From positions 62,001-126,000 of the forward strand of contig NZ_JANCLU010000014.1 in the NCBI RefSeq assembly GCF_024294805.1: a stretch of DNA of 64,000 nt. Direction: 5' to 3'. Numbering within the stretch: position 1 is the stretch's first letter; each line of letters begins with the position of its first letter. Shown piece after piece: positions 46,875 through 58,456 of this stretch. The notes below the pieces were generated by a model. The model had not been told where the DNA came from, ran no database searches, and saw nothing but the letters and a program-made list of their open reading frames with translations. The DNA is from Alsobacter ponti. GTDB lineage: Bacteria; Pseudomonadota; Alphaproteobacteria; Rhizobiales; Beijerinckiaceae. The translations under genes and the position numbers were made by a program.

Positions 46875-47948
46875 ATGCTGAAGCCCGGCGACCGCATCGG
46901 CATTCTCGGGGGTGGACAGCTGGCGCGCATGCTGGCGCTGGCCGCCGCTCCGCTCGGGCTCGACTGTCACGTCTATTGCCCGGACGAAGCGAGCCCCGCC
47001 TTCCAGGTGGCGGCGCGCAGCACCGTGGCCGCCTATGACGACGAGGCGGCGCTGGCCGCCTTCGCGGCCGACGTCGCGGTCGTCACCTACGAGTTTGAGA
47101 ATGTGCCGGCCGCCACGGCGGCCTTCCTGTCGGCTCGCGTCCCGGTGTTGCCGGGCCCAAACGCGCTCGCCACCACGCAGGACCGGCTGGCCGAGAAGGA
47201 CTTCGTCAACGCCATCGGCCTTTCGACGCCCGCCTATCGTGCCGTCGACAGCCTCGCCGACCTGGAGCGCGCGGCGGCGGAGCTGGGCCGCCCGAGCGTG
47301 CTGAAGACCCGGCGCTTTGGCTATGACGGCAAGGGCCAGGCGATGGTGAGGCCCGGCGTCGATCTCGCAGAGGCGTGGAACGCCATCGGCATGCAGCCGG
47401 CGATCCTGGAGGCCTTCGTTCCGTTCGAGCGCGAGGTCTCGGTCGTCGCGGCGCGCGGCGCGGACGGCACGGTCGCCGCCTTCGACGTGTGCGAGAACGT
47501 GCATCGCCACCACATCCTGGCGCTCACGACGGTGCCGGCCGCGCTCGGGCCGGAGGCGTCGCGCGTCGCCGTCGAGCACGCCGCCCGCATCGCGACGAAG
47601 CTCGACTACGTGGGTGTGCTCGCCGTCGAGATGTTCGCGCTCGCAGAGGACGGGCGCGAGCGCATTCTCGTCAACGAGATCGCGCCGCGGGTCCACAATT
47701 CCGGCCACTGGACCATCGAGGGGGCCGAGACGTCGCAGTTCGAGCAGCACGTGCGCGCAATTGCCGGATGGCCGCTCGGCTCGCCGGCACGGCTCGGCCG
47801 AATCGAGATGCGCAACCTCGTCGGCGACGAGGCGGCGGGCTGGCTCGACATGCTGCGCGACGGCCACGCCCATCTGCACCTCTACGGCAAGGCGGAGGCG
47901 CGGGCCGGCCGCAAGATGGGCCATGTCACGCGCGTGCTGCGCGGCTGA
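46875..47948 (+). CDS. purK: N5-carboxyaminoimidazole ribonucleotide synthase
   Basis: The 357-residue ATP-grasp protein has GILGGGQLARML at the N-terminus (about 9-20), TYEFENVP, LKTRRFGYDGKGQ in the ATP-grasp region, FVPFEREVSV and NEIAPRVHNSGHWT. It carboxylates AIR with bicarbonate and ATP to give N5-CAIR, the substrate of PurE. It forms an operon with purE. ATG at 46875. Confidence 0.96.
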   Translation: MLKPGDRIGILGGGQLARMLALAAAPLGLDCHVYCPDEASPAFQVAARSTVAAYDDEAALAAFAADVAVVTYEFENVPAATAAFLSARVPVLPGPNALATTQDRLAEKDFVNAIGLSTPAYRAVDSLADLERAAAELGRPSVLKTRRFGYDGKGQAMVRPGVDLAEAWNAIGMQPAILEAFVPFEREVSVVAARGADGTVAAFDVCENVHRHHILALTTVPAALGPEASRVAVEHAARIATKLDYVGVLAVEMFALAEDGRERILVNEIAPRVHNSGHWTIEGAETSQFEQHVRAIAGWPLGSPARLGRIEMRNLVGDEAAGWLDMLRDGHAHLHLYGKAEARAGRKMGHVTRVLRG

Positions 47949-48104
47949 TGCCGCCGGCGGCGCTCCCTCAGCGCGAGCCGCGCATTTTTTGCGGGCGGCA
48001 AGTGGACACCGGCGCCGCTTTCTGCTATCGCACCGGCTCTTGGCGCAGCGCCCCGCTCGGACGCCCCGCCTCATCGCTTTCACTCAAGATACGGGAAAGA
48101 CCGC

Positions 48105-48341
48105 GTGCAGGTTCTCGTTCGTGACAACAACGTCGATCAGGCCCTCAAGGCTCTCAAGAAGAAGATGCAGCGCGAAGGCATCTTCCGCGAGATGAAGCTG
48201 CGCGGGCATTACGAGAAGCCGTCCGAGAAGCGGGCCCGCGAGAAGGCCGAGGCCGTCCGCCGCGCGCGCAAGCTGGCCCGCAAGCGCGCCCAGCGCGAGG
48301 GTCTGCTGCCCGCTCCCAAGCCGAAGGTCGCCGCGCGCTGA
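48105..48341 (+). CDS. rpsU: 30S ribosomal protein S21
   Basis: The 78-residue protein begins [20 protein letters not shown] and has the basic S21 body ([19 protein letters not shown]) and a Lys/Arg-rich C-terminus. S21 sits in the 30S platform and assists initiation. The start is GTG at 48105. It follows purEK by 156 bp and has a hairpin terminator after it. Confidence 0.96.
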   Translation: MQVLVRDNNVDQALKALKKKMQREGIFREMKLRGHYEKPSEKRAREKAEAVRRARKLARKRAQREGLLPAPKPKVAAR

Positions 48342-48375
48342 GCGCGCCGGGGTTCGCCCCGCTTCAGACGCCCGA

Positions 48376-48415
48376 CAGGCGCCCCGACCGACGGTCGCTG
48401 GGCGCCTGAACGTTT
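48376..48415 (+). terminator. Terminator-like hairpin after rpsU
   Basis: A long stem CAGGCGCCC (48376-48384) / GGGCGCCTG (48400-48408) encloses an inner CGACC-GAC-GGTCG stem. It is followed by AACGTTTGG, a weak T-tract, so efficiency is uncertain. Confidence 0.55.
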
Positions 48416-48464
48416 GGAACAGGCCGCGCCCCCGTGTGGCCGCAGATCCAGGTGGACCGATCCG

Positions 48465-49382
48465 ATGCGCCGCCGTTCTCCCGCTCCCGCGTCCCCCGAT
48501 CGCCATGACGCCGCCTTGCGGGGCGGCCGCCGCGCCGCCGCAGCCCTGGCGTTGCTGGCCGTGGCCGGCCTGCTCTCCGCCTGCGACTCGTTCGGCGGGC
48601 GAACCGGCGTCAACGCGGGGGCCGGCGTGGCCGAGATCGTCGAGGACAAGTCCGGCGCCCAGGCCGTCAACATTGCGTCGCTGAGCGAGGTCATCAAGGC
48701 CAACCCCTCAGACGCCAACGCCTACAACACGCGCGGCGCGGCCTATGCTCGCATCGGGCGGTTCAGCGACGCCATCGCGGACTTCTCGCGCGCCGTCGAG
48801 ATCAATCCCAACTACGCGGCGGCGTATACCAACCGCGCGCTGGCGCTGCGCCAGATCAACCGCAACGACCAGGCGCTGGCCGACTTCAACCGCGCCATCC
48901 AGGCCAATTCCAACTACGGCCCGGCCTATCTCGGCCGCGCCAACCTGCTGCGGTCGCAGGGCAATTTCGACCAGGCCTTCGTCGACCTGTCGGCCGCCAT
49001 CAAGCTCAGCCCCGAATCGGCGCAGGGCTACCACGCGCGCGGACTGATCTATCAGCGTCAGGGCCAGCACCAGCAGGCGATCAACGATTTCGACGCGGCC
49101 ATCGACCGCGACCCGTTCGCCGGCGCGCCCTACATGGCCCGCGCGCAGAGCCTCGTCGTGGTCGGCAAGTACGACCAGGCCATCGAGGACTACAACGCCG
49201 CGCTTAACGTCGACAATCGCAACGCGGACGGCTGGGCCGGGCTGGGCGTCGCCTACGAGCGCAAGGGCGACCGCGCCAAGGCGCAGGAAAATTACCAGCG
49301 CGCGCTCACCATCGACCAGAACAACGCGGTGGCCAAGCAGGGCCTCGCCCGCCTCGGCGGCGGCGGCCGGAACATCTTCTGA
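48465..49382 (+). CDS. TPR lipoprotein (NlpI-like)
   Basis: The 305-residue product has a basic N-terminus, an apolar core and the lipobox LLSAC (cleavage before Cys at about residue 39), so it should be a lipoprotein. About six TPR motifs follow (NAYNTRGAAYARIGRFSDA and similar, roughly 75-290). TPR lipoproteins such as NlpI act as scaffolds for peptidoglycan hydrolases. I assign no partner here. ATG at 48465 with GGTGGA upstream; an extra upstream Met at 48414 would spoil the signal. Confidence 0.85.
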   Translation: MRRRSPAPASPDRHDAALRGGRRAAAALALLAVAGLLSACDSFGGRTGVNAGAGVAEIVEDKSGAQAVNIASLSEVIKANPSDANAYNTRGAAYARIGRFSDAIADFSRAVEINPNYAAAYTNRALALRQINRNDQALADFNRAIQANSNYGPAYLGRANLLRSQGNFDQAFVDLSAAIKLSPESAQGYHARGLIYQRQGQHQQAINDFDAAIDRDPFAGAPYMARAQSLVVVGKYDQAIEDYNAALNVDNRNADGWAGLGVAYERKGDRAKAQENYQRALTIDQNNAVAKQGLARLGGGGRNIF

Positions 49383-49545
49383 CGCCGCCCCGCGGCGGCG
49401 GCCGTCGCGCCGTCGCCCAATGCTCCTGACAATCCTCACTGCCAGCACGGACGCGCCGTGCGGCCCGCGCGATCGCGTGCGCCCGCGTTGACCCCGCCCG
49501 CGTCGCCGCCCATCATCCCGCCCGCGGGGAGAGGGGACGAGCGCG

Positions 49546-49980
49546 ATGAAGCTGCGGACGGGCGAGCCGTGGATGCCGGCCGACGCCTATGGCCGGTCGC
49601 TGACCGGCCTCTCCGTCAATCTGCTGGTGCGCGACATGGCGCGCGCGCTGCAATTCGCCCGCGAGGTGCTGGACGCCACGCTGGTCTACGGCGACGCCGA
49701 TTTCGCGGTGCTGCGGCGCGGGGCGGCGGAGTGGATGCTGCACGCCGACCACACCTATCGCGATCACCCCCTGCACGGCAGCCTCGCCGCCGGCGACGCG
49801 CGCGGCGTGGGGGCCGAACTGCGGCTGCACGGCCGCGACCCCGACGCCGCCGAGGCGGCGGCGCGCGCCCTTGGCTTCGTCGTCATGGCCGGGAGCATGG
49901 ACAAGCCGCACGGGCTGCGCGAATGCCACATCGTCGACGACGAGGGCTATGTGTGGGTGCCCGACACGCCGTCCCGCTGA
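49546..49980 (+). CDS. VOC-family (glyoxalase/bleomycin-resistance-like) protein
   Basis: The 144-residue protein has the vicinal-oxygen-chelate fold: LLVRDMARALQFAREVL (about 26-42), DFAVLRRG, then the second half ELRLHGRDPDAAEAAARALG and HIVDDEGYVWVPDTP. A metal-binding His and Glu pattern is present but incomplete, so catalysis is uncertain. The substrate is unknown. ATG at 49546 after GAGAGGGGACGAG. It converges with pntB. Confidence 0.8.
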   Translation: MKLRTGEPWMPADAYGRSLTGLSVNLLVRDMARALQFAREVLDATLVYGDADFAVLRRGAAEWMLHADHTYRDHPLHGSLAAGDARGVGAELRLHGRDPDAAEAAARALGFVVMAGSMDKPHGLRECHIVDDEGYVWVPDTPSR

Positions 49981-50003
49981 CGTCCGGCGCGCGCCTGAAA
50001 CGG

Positions 50004-50030
50004 CGACGGCCGGCGCGAGCCCGGCCGTCG
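50004..50030. terminator. Hairpin between convergent VOC gene and pntB
   Basis: The perfect 10-bp stem CGACGGCCGG (50004-50013) / CCGGCCGTCG (50021-50030) has a 7-base loop. There is no strong T-tract on either side, so it may act in both directions or only weakly. Confidence 0.5.
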
Positions 50031-50055
50031 GTCGATCGGTTGGAGAAGAGTCCGC

Positions 50056-51459
50056 TCAGTGGGCGAGGGACTTGTTGATCTCGTCGACCATCTTCTTGGC
50101 GTCGGCGAACAGCATCAGCGTGTTGTCCTTGAAGAACAGCTCGTTCTCGACTCCGGCGTAGCCGGAGCCCATGCCACGCTTCACGAACAGCACCGTCTTG
50201 GCCTTCTCGACGTCGAGAATCGGCATGCCGAAGATCGGCGAGGTCGGGTCCGTCTTGGCGGCCGGGTTGGTGACGTCGTTGGCGCCGATGACGAAGGCGA
50301 CGTCCGTCTGCCCGAACTCGGAGTTGATGTCCTCCAGCTCGAACACCTCGTCGTAGGGCACGTTGGCCTCGGCCAGCAGCACGTTCATGTGGCCCGGCAT
50401 GCGGCCCGCCACCGGGTGGATGGCGTACTTGACCTCGACGCCGTCCTTCTTGAGCAGGTCGGCCATCTCGCGCAGCGCATGCTGGGCCTGCGCCACCGCC
50501 ATGCCGTAGCCCGGCACGATGATCACCTTGGAGGCGTTCTTCATCATGAAGGCGGCGTCTTCGGCCGAACCCTGCTTGATCGGCCGGGCCTCCTTCTCGC
50601 CGGCGCCGGCCGCCGCGGTCTCGCCGCCGAAGCCGCCGAGAATGACCGAGATGAAGCTGCGGTTCATGCCCTTGCACATGATGTAGGACAGGATCGCGCC
50701 CGAGGAGCCGACCAGCGCGCCGGTGATGATCAGCGCCAGGTTGCCCAGCGTGAAGCCGATGCCCGCCGCCGCCCAGCCGGAGTAGGAGTTGAGCATCGAC
50801 ACGACGACCGGCATGTCCGCCCCGCCGATCGGCACGATGATCAGAACGCCGAGCGCGAAGCTGCCGAGCACGATCAGCCAGAACAGCCCGTGGCTCTCCG
50901 TGGTGACGAAGAGCGCGATGGCCAGCACCAGCGCCGCGCCCAGCGCCGCATTGATGACGTGGCGCTGCGGCAGCAGGATCGGCTTGCCGCTCATCCGCCC
51001 GTCGAGCTTGAGGAAGGCGATGACGGAGCCGGTAAAGGTGACCGCGCCGATGGCCACGCCCAGCGCCATCTCCACCAGGCTGGAGGCGTGGATCTGGCCG
51101 GGCGCGCCGATGCCGAAGGCCTGCGGCGCGTACAGCGCGCCGGCCGCCACCAGAACGGCCGCGAGGCCAACCAGCGAATGGAAGAAGGCGACGAGCTGCG
51201 GCATCGCCGTCATCGGGATGCGCCGGGCGACCACCGCGCCGCCGCCGCCGCCGATGGCGAGGCCGACGATCACCAGCAGCCAGCCCATCACCCCCGACGG
51301 GGGCGAAACGAGCAGCGTGGTGACCATGGCGATGCCCATGCCCACCATGCCGAAGAGATTGCCCTGGCGGCTGGACGCCGGCGACGACAGGCCGCGCAGC
51401 GCCAGGATGAAGAGGACGCCCGAAACCAGGTAGAGAAGGGCTGCGAGATTGGCGCTCAT
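50056..51459 (-). CDS. pntB: NAD(P) transhydrogenase subunit beta
   Basis: The 467-residue protein has about nine N-terminal membrane helices (to about 260) and a C-terminal NADP(H)-binding domain with VPGYGMAVAQAQHA, HPVAGRMPGHMNVLLAEA in pieces and GANDVTNPAAKTDPTSPI. It is the dII/dIII part of the proton-pumping transhydrogenase, which uses the proton gradient to reduce NADP+ by NADH. It is the last gene of the pntAA-pntAB-pntB operon, 3 bp after pntAB. Confidence 0.95.
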   Translation of the reverse strand: MSANLAALLYLVSGVLFILALRGLSSPASSRQGNLFGMVGMGIAMVTTLLVSPPSGVMGWLLVIVGLAIGGGGGAVVARRIPMTAMPQLVAFFHSLVGLAAVLVAAGALYAPQAFGIGAPGQIHASSLVEMALGVAIGAVTFTGSVIAFLKLDGRMSGKPILLPQRHVINAALGAALVLAIALFVTTESHGLFWLIVLGSFALGVLIIVPIGGADMPVVVSMLNSYSGWAAAGIGFTLGNLALIITGALVGSSGAILSYIMCKGMNRSFISVILGGFGGETAAAGAGEKEARPIKQGSAEDAAFMMKNASKVIIVPGYGMAVAQAQHALREMADLLKKDGVEVKYAIHPVAGRMPGHMNVLLAEANVPYDEVFELEDINSEFGQTDVAFVIGANDVTNPAAKTDPTSPIFGMPILDVEKAKTVLFVKRGMGSGYAGVENELFFKDNTLMLFADAKKMVDEINKSLAH

Positions 51460-51462
51460 GGC

Positions 51463-51912
51463 TCAGCCCTTCTTCTTGTACATGCCGAGCATGCGCTGGG
51501 TGACGAGGAAGCCGCCGAAGATGTTCACGCTGGCGAGGATCAGCGCGAAGAAGCCGAGCACCCGCGCCCAGAGCGGGCCGTCCTGCCCGACCGCGCCGGC
51601 GTCGACGCCCACCGCCAGCAGCGCGCCGACCACGATCACCGAGGAGATCGCGTTGGTCACCGACATCAGCGGCGTGTGCAGGGCCGGCGTCACCGACCAC
51701 ACCACGTAGTAGCCGACGAACACCGCCAGCACGAAGATGGCGAGGCGGAACACGAAGGGGTCGATGGCCCCGCCGGTGACCGCGTGCGCCGCCGCGCCCG
51801 CTCCCGTGGCGATCTGGTCGGCATAGGCCTGCGCCGAGTCGGCGGCGTCGCGCGCCAGCCGCGCGGCCGCCTGGGCCTTCTCGAGGAGCTGCTGGGGCGT
51901 TTCGTTGGCCAT
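51463..51912 (-). CDS. pntAB: NAD(P) transhydrogenase subunit alpha part 2
   Basis: The 149-residue protein has a helical N-terminal extension (about 1-50, Ala-rich). About three to four membrane helices follow ([51 protein letters not shown] in parts), the pattern of PntAB. In organisms such as Rhodospirillum the alpha subunit is split into PntAA and PntAB, as here. It completes the membrane part with PntB. Twelve bp separates it from pntAA. Confidence 0.93.
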   Translation of the reverse strand: MANETPQQLLEKAQAAARLARDAADSAQAYADQIATGAGAAAHAVTGGAIDPFVFRLAIFVLAVFVGYYVVWSVTPALHTPLMSVTNAISSVIVVGALLAVGVDAGAVGQDGPLWARVLGFFALILASVNIFGGFLVTQRMLGMYKKKG

Positions 51913-51924
51913 TCTCGTCTCCCC

Positions 51925-53079
51925 TCAGGCCGCGGGCGCGGCGGGCTTGGGCTGGAAGCTCGGGTGCGTCACGGCGCCGTCCCGCGTCAGGTTGGTCGCC
52001 TTCACCAGCTCGTCGTCCCAGTTGACCGCCAGCGTCTTGGCCGACTTGTCGATCATCGTCTCGAGGAAATTGAAGAGGTTGCGGGCGTAGAGGCCCGACG
52101 CCGTCGCCGCCAGGCGGCCGGGGACGTTGAGGTGGCCGACGATCTTCACGCCGTTGGCGGTCGTCACGACCTTGCCGGGCTTGACGCCGGCGACGTTGCC
52201 GCCGCGCTCCACCGCGAGATCGACCAGCACCGAGCCGGGGCGCATCGAGGCGACCATGTCCTCCGACACCAGCCGGGGCGCGGGGCGGCCGGGGATCAGC
52301 GCGGTGGTGATGACGATGTCCTGCTTGGCGATGTGCGAGGCGACCAGCGCGGCCTGCTTGGCCTGGTACTCCTTCGACATCTCCTTGGCGTAGCCGCCGG
52401 CCGTCTCCGCCTGCTTGAACTCGTCGTCCTCGACGGCGACGAACTTGGCGCCGAGCGATTCCACCTGCTCCTTGGTGGCCGGGCGGACGTCGGTGGCGGT
52501 GACGACCGCGCCGAGGCGGCGGGCCGTGGCGATCGCCTGCAGGCCGGCGACGCCGACGCCCATCACGAAGATGCGGGCGGCGGGCACCGTGCCGGCGGCG
52601 GTCATCATCATCGGCAACGCGCGGCCGTACTCCGCCGCGCCGTCGACCACCGCCCGGTAGCCGGCGAGGTTGGCCTGCGATGAGAGAACGTCCATCACCT
52701 GGGCGCGGGTGATGCGCGGCATCAGCTCCATGGCGAAGGAGGAGACGCCGGCCTCGGCCATCGCCTTCAGCGCGGCGTCCGCGCCGTAGGGGTCCATGAT
52801 CGCCAGCACCAGCGCGCCGCGCTTCGTCGCCTTGAGTTCGGCGGCGTTCGGGCGGCGCACCTTCAGCACCACGTCGGCGTCGGCCAGCGCCGTCGCGGCG
52901 TCGGCGGCGATCGTCGCGCCGGCGGCCTCGTACTCGGCGTCGGTGACGCCCGACTTCAGCCCGGCCCCGGCCTGGACCACCAGCGTCGCGCCCAGCGCCG
53001 CCAGCTTCTTCACGGTCTCAGGCGTCGCCGCGACGCGGCTTTCCTGCGCTTCGCTCTCGGTGATGACGGCTATGCGCAT
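51925..53079 (-). CDS. pntAA: NAD(P) transhydrogenase subunit alpha part 1
   Basis: The 384-residue soluble protein is the dI NAD(H)-binding part: MRIAVITESEAQESRVAATP at the N-terminus, YRAVVDGAAEYGRALPMMMTAAG in parts, and the Rossmann motif VMGVGVAGLQAIATARRLGA. It shows the alanine dehydrogenase-like fold and feeds hydride into the PntAB-PntB membrane complex. First gene of the operon; the start at 53079 matches the family N-terminus. Confidence 0.95.
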   Translation of the reverse strand: MRIAVITESEAQESRVAATPETVKKLAALGATLVVQAGAGLKSGVTDAEYEAAGATIAADAATALADADVVLKVRRPNAAELKATKRGALVLAIMDPYGADAALKAMAEAGVSSFAMELMPRITRAQVMDVLSSQANLAGYRAVVDGAAEYGRALPMMMTAAGTVPAARIFVMGVGVAGLQAIATARRLGAVVTATDVRPATKEQVESLGAKFVAVEDDEFKQAETAGGYAKEMSKEYQAKQAALVASHIAKQDIVITTALIPGRPAPRLVSEDMVASMRPGSVLVDLAVERGGNVAGVKPGKVVTTANGVKIVGHLNVPGRLAATASGLYARNLFNFLETMIDKSAKTLAVNWDDELVKATNLTRDGAVTHPSFQPKPAAPAA

Positions 53080-53152
53080 CGGGCGCTCCCCGGAATGAGA
53101 AGGCGCCAGAGTTCGCGCCTGTCAGACGTGAATCAATTTCAGCGCGACTGTG

Positions 53153-53302
53153 TCAAAGAAGGAAGATCGCCATCAGGATGAGGACGACGATGACAGCGCC
53201 CGTGCCCCACTTGGCGAACGAGACGAAGGCGCGGTAGGTGCGCTCGTGTTCCGCGTAATCCATCGCGGGATGTCCGCCCTGCGCCAAGCCGTGATCCGCC
53301 AT
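53153..53302 (-). CDS. aa3-type cytochrome c oxidase subunit IV
   Basis: The 49-residue protein has a polar N-terminus with DYAEHERTYRAFV and one membrane helix (about 32-49), matching the bacterial aa3 oxidase subunit IV family (PF07835). It binds the side of the oxidase in the cytoplasmic membrane and is dispensable in Paracoccus. The ATG at 53302 gives the family N-terminus MADHG; upstream in-frame sequence is unrelated. It lies between pntAA and ccmB on the same strand, far from other cox genes. Confidence 0.88.
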   Translation of the reverse strand: MADHGLAQGGHPAMDYAEHERTYRAFVSFAKWGTGAVIVVLILMAIFLL

Positions 53303-53396
53303 GTTGTGGGTTCCCTGTGTACGACGAAGGTTCATGAAGCGCATAACGCAAGCCGCAAGTCCGCGCAATCGGTGCTTCCGCCCGAGCTTGGCGGCC

Positions 53397-54065
53397 TCAG
53401 GCGGTCGCGGCGCGCAGCGCGGCGGCGGCGCCCAGCGTGCCCACCGCCATCGCCATCAGGCTCAGGGCGCATAAAACCAGAAAGGGTGTCATGAAAGGCA
53501 CGGTGCCGCCGCTTGCGGCGTTGGCGGCCGACACGCCGAAGATGAGCACCGGCACCATCAGCGGCAGCACCAGGATGGAGAGCACTAGCCCGCCGCGGCG
53601 CAGGCTGGCGGTGAGCGCCGCGCCGGTCGCGCCGATGAAGGTCAGGGCGGGCGTGCCGACCAGCAGCGTCACGGCCATGCCGCCCATCGCCTCGGGGGTC
53701 AGCGCCAGCAGCAGGCCCAGGAACGGGGCGGCCAGGGCGAGCGGCAGGCCGGTGGCGAGCCAGTGGGCCGCGGCCTTGACGAGCACGATCGCCTCCAGCG
53801 GCGTGCGCGACATCATCAGCAGGTCGAGCGAGCCGTCCTCGGCGTCGGCCTGGAACAGACGGTCGAGGCCGAGCAACGTCGCCAGGGCGGCGGCGATCCA
53901 CAGGATGGCCGGGCCGATGCGCGACAGCAGGTTGAGGTCGGGGCCGACGGCGAACGGCACGACGGTGACCAGCATCAGGAAGAAGACGAGCCCCATCGCG
54001 CCGCCGCCGCCGATGCGCGCGGCGAGCCTCAGCTCGCGCAGGAGGAGGGCGCGCAGCGCGCTCAT
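53397..54065 (-). CDS. ccmB: Heme exporter protein CcmB
   Basis: The 222-residue membrane protein has six helices and the family start LRALLLRELRLAAR, DLNLLSRIGPAILW and EDGSLDLLMMS. With CcmA and CcmC it forms the ABC complex that releases heme-loaded CcmE during cytochrome c maturation. Its ATG overlaps the ccmA stop by 4 bp (ATGA), which fixes the start at 54065. Confidence 0.95.
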   Translation of the reverse strand: MSALRALLLRELRLAARIGGGGAMGLVFFLMLVTVVPFAVGPDLNLLSRIGPAILWIAAALATLLGLDRLFQADAEDGSLDLLMMSRTPLEAIVLVKAAAHWLATGLPLALAAPFLGLLLALTPEAMGGMAVTLLVGTPALTFIGATGAALTASLRRGGLVLSILVLPLMVPVLIFGVSAANAASGGTVPFMTPFLVLCALSLMAMAVGTLGAAAALRAATA

Positions 54066-54679
54066 GTCGGTTCTCCCAGCCGAAGCGTGCGCGCCGCCTC
54101 GAAGCCGAGCGGCACGTGCGTCGCCGCGATCACCAGCCCGTCCGAGGCGAGGTGCGCGGCGACGAGGCCGGCGAACACCTCCTGCGAGGCGGCGTCGAGC
54201 GCCGAGGTCGGCTCGTCGAGCAGCCACACCGGGCGGCGCGACACCAGCAGGCGGGCGAGCGCGAGCCGCCGCCGCTGCCCCGCCGAGAGATAGGCGCAGG
54301 GCAGGTCGGCGGCGTGGTCGAGCGACATGCGGTCGAGCGCCTCGTCGGGCGTCATGGCCGGCTCGCCCAGCATGGCCTGCCAGAAGGCGAGGCTCTCGAG
54401 GGGCGTCAGCGCCGGCTTGAGGGCGTCGCGGTGGCCGACATAGTGCGCCAGCTCCGGCAGCGTGAGGTCGTCGCCCGTCCCGTCGACGGCGATCCGCCCG
54501 GCCGCCGGCTGCAGCAGGCCTGCCAGGATCTGCAGCAGGCTGGACTTGCCCGCGCCGTTGCGCCCGGTGAGCGCCAGCGCCTCGCCGCCGCCGAGCTCGA
54601 ACGACAGGCCGGAGAAGACGAAACGCCCGGAGCGCTGGCAATCGAGGTCGGCCACAGTCAGGCGCATCGGGCGAAACAT
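54062..54679 (-). CDS. ccmA: Heme exporter ATP-binding protein CcmA
   Basis: The 205-residue ABC ATPase has Walker A GRNGAGKSS (39-47), the signature LSAGQRRRLALARLL (131-145) and Walker B VWLLDEPTSALD (151-162). It powers the CcmABCD step of system I cytochrome c maturation. I chose ATG 54679, with AAGG just upstream; 54667 is possible. ccmA is divergent from acnA, an arrangement common in Hyphomicrobiales. Confidence 0.95.
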   Translation of the reverse strand: MFRPMRLTVADLDCQRSGRFVFSGLSFELGGGEALALTGRNGAGKSSLLQILAGLLQPAAGRIAVDGTGDDLTLPELAHYVGHRDALKPALTPLESLAFWQAMLGEPAMTPDEALDRMSLDHAADLPCAYLSAGQRRRLALARLLVSRRPVWLLDEPTSALDAASQEVFAGLVAAHLASDGLVIAATHVPLGFEAARTLRLGEPT

Positions 54680-54851
54680 CACCTTCGGGGAGCTACTTTC
54701 GTTCGTGTAGCGGCTTCGCCCGAAATTATCTATAAGGCGCTTCGGCTGCGCCGAGCGCTTTATCCAGCGCGGGGATCCGGGCACTCCCGGGGCGGCGCGC
54801 GTGTTCACGCATTCCGGCCGTCTGCCAACCGAACCCCGAGAGGATTTGCCC

Positions 54852-57572
<2,721 letters not shown>

Positions 57573-57595
57573 CCGGCCCCGCACGGGACGAGACG

Positions 57596-57625
57596 AAAGC
57601 CGCCGGGGCGACCCGGCGGCTTTTT
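57596..57625 (+). terminator. Rho-independent terminator after acnA
   Basis: The 11-bp stem AAGCCGCCGGG (57597-57607), loop GCGA and CCCGGCGGCTT (57612-57622) runs into a T-tract ending at 57625. It lies 24 bp after the acnA stop. Confidence 0.93.
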
Positions 57626-57712
57626 CATGGGCTCAACTCAAAGTGAGTTTCCCCGGCCCGGCGCTTTGCATAGGCTTCCGGGGATGTCGAACCACCGACC
57701 CGCGATCCAGTC

Positions 57713-58450
57713 ATGACGCGGCGCGCGTTTATCGCGGCCGTGCTCGTCGGCGCGGCGGGCCTCGCCGAGGCCCGCGCCGAGCCGATCAGCACCGTGGTCG
57801 AGCTGTTCACCAGTCAGGGTTGTTCGTCGTGCCCGCCCGCCGACAAGCTGATCGCCGAGATCGTGGCGTCGGACCCGGCCGTGCTCGCGATCTCACTGCC
57901 GGTCGACTACTGGGATTACGTCGGCTGGAAGGACACGCTCGCCGACAAGAGCTTCACCGCCCGCCAGAAAGCTTATGGCGAGAGCCGGGGCGACCGGCAG
58001 GTCTACACGCCCCAGGCGGTGGTGGACGGGGTGGGACACGCCGTCGGCTCCGACAAGGCCGCGATCTTCGCCGCCGCCAAAGACGGCCACAGCCGCGCGG
58101 CGCTGTCCGTGCCCGTCTCGGTGGAGGCGGGGGCGGGGACGATCACCGTCAGCCTGCCCGAGGCGAAGGCCTCGCTGCGCAAGCCGGCCAGCGTCTACTT
58201 CGTGCCGGTGATGCGCCGGGTCGAGGTGGCCATCGGCAAGGGCGAGAACAAGGGCAAGACCATCGCCTACACCAACGTGGCGCGGGAGATGGCGCATCTC
58301 GGCGCGTGGGACGGCTCGCCCCGCGCTTTCCAGGTGCCGGCCTCCGCCGCCCGGATGCGCGGCGCGGATTCCTGGGTGGTGCTGGTGCAGGAGGGGACGC
58401 CCGAGCGTCCCGGCCTCATCCTCGGCGCGGCCAAGGGGCCGGGCCTCTAA
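57713..58450 (+). CDS. DUF1223 exported protein with thioredoxin-like CxxC
   Basis: The 245-residue protein has a Tat/Sec-like signal (MTRRAFIAAVLVGAAG, cleavage near residue 22). The DUF1223 domain (PF06764) follows: VVELFTSQGCSSCPPAD with C37 and C40, PVDYWDYVGWKDTL and TPQAVVDG. The CxxC in a thioredoxin-like fold suggests periplasmic redox activity, but no function is established for the family. It converges with tolB at a distance of 6 bp, in the place where pal usually follows tolB. Confidence 0.88.
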   Translation: MTRRAFIAAVLVGAAGLAEARAEPISTVVELFTSQGCSSCPPADKLIAEIVASDPAVLAISLPVDYWDYVGWKDTLADKSFTARQKAYGESRGDRQVYTPQAVVDGVGHAVGSDKAAIFAAAKDGHSRAALSVPVSVEAGAGTITVSLPEAKASLRKPASVYFVPVMRRVEVAIGKGENKGKTIAYTNVAREMAHLGAWDGSPRAFQVPASAARMRGADSWVVLVQEGTPERPGLILGAAKGPGL

Positions 58451-58456
58451 AGCGCC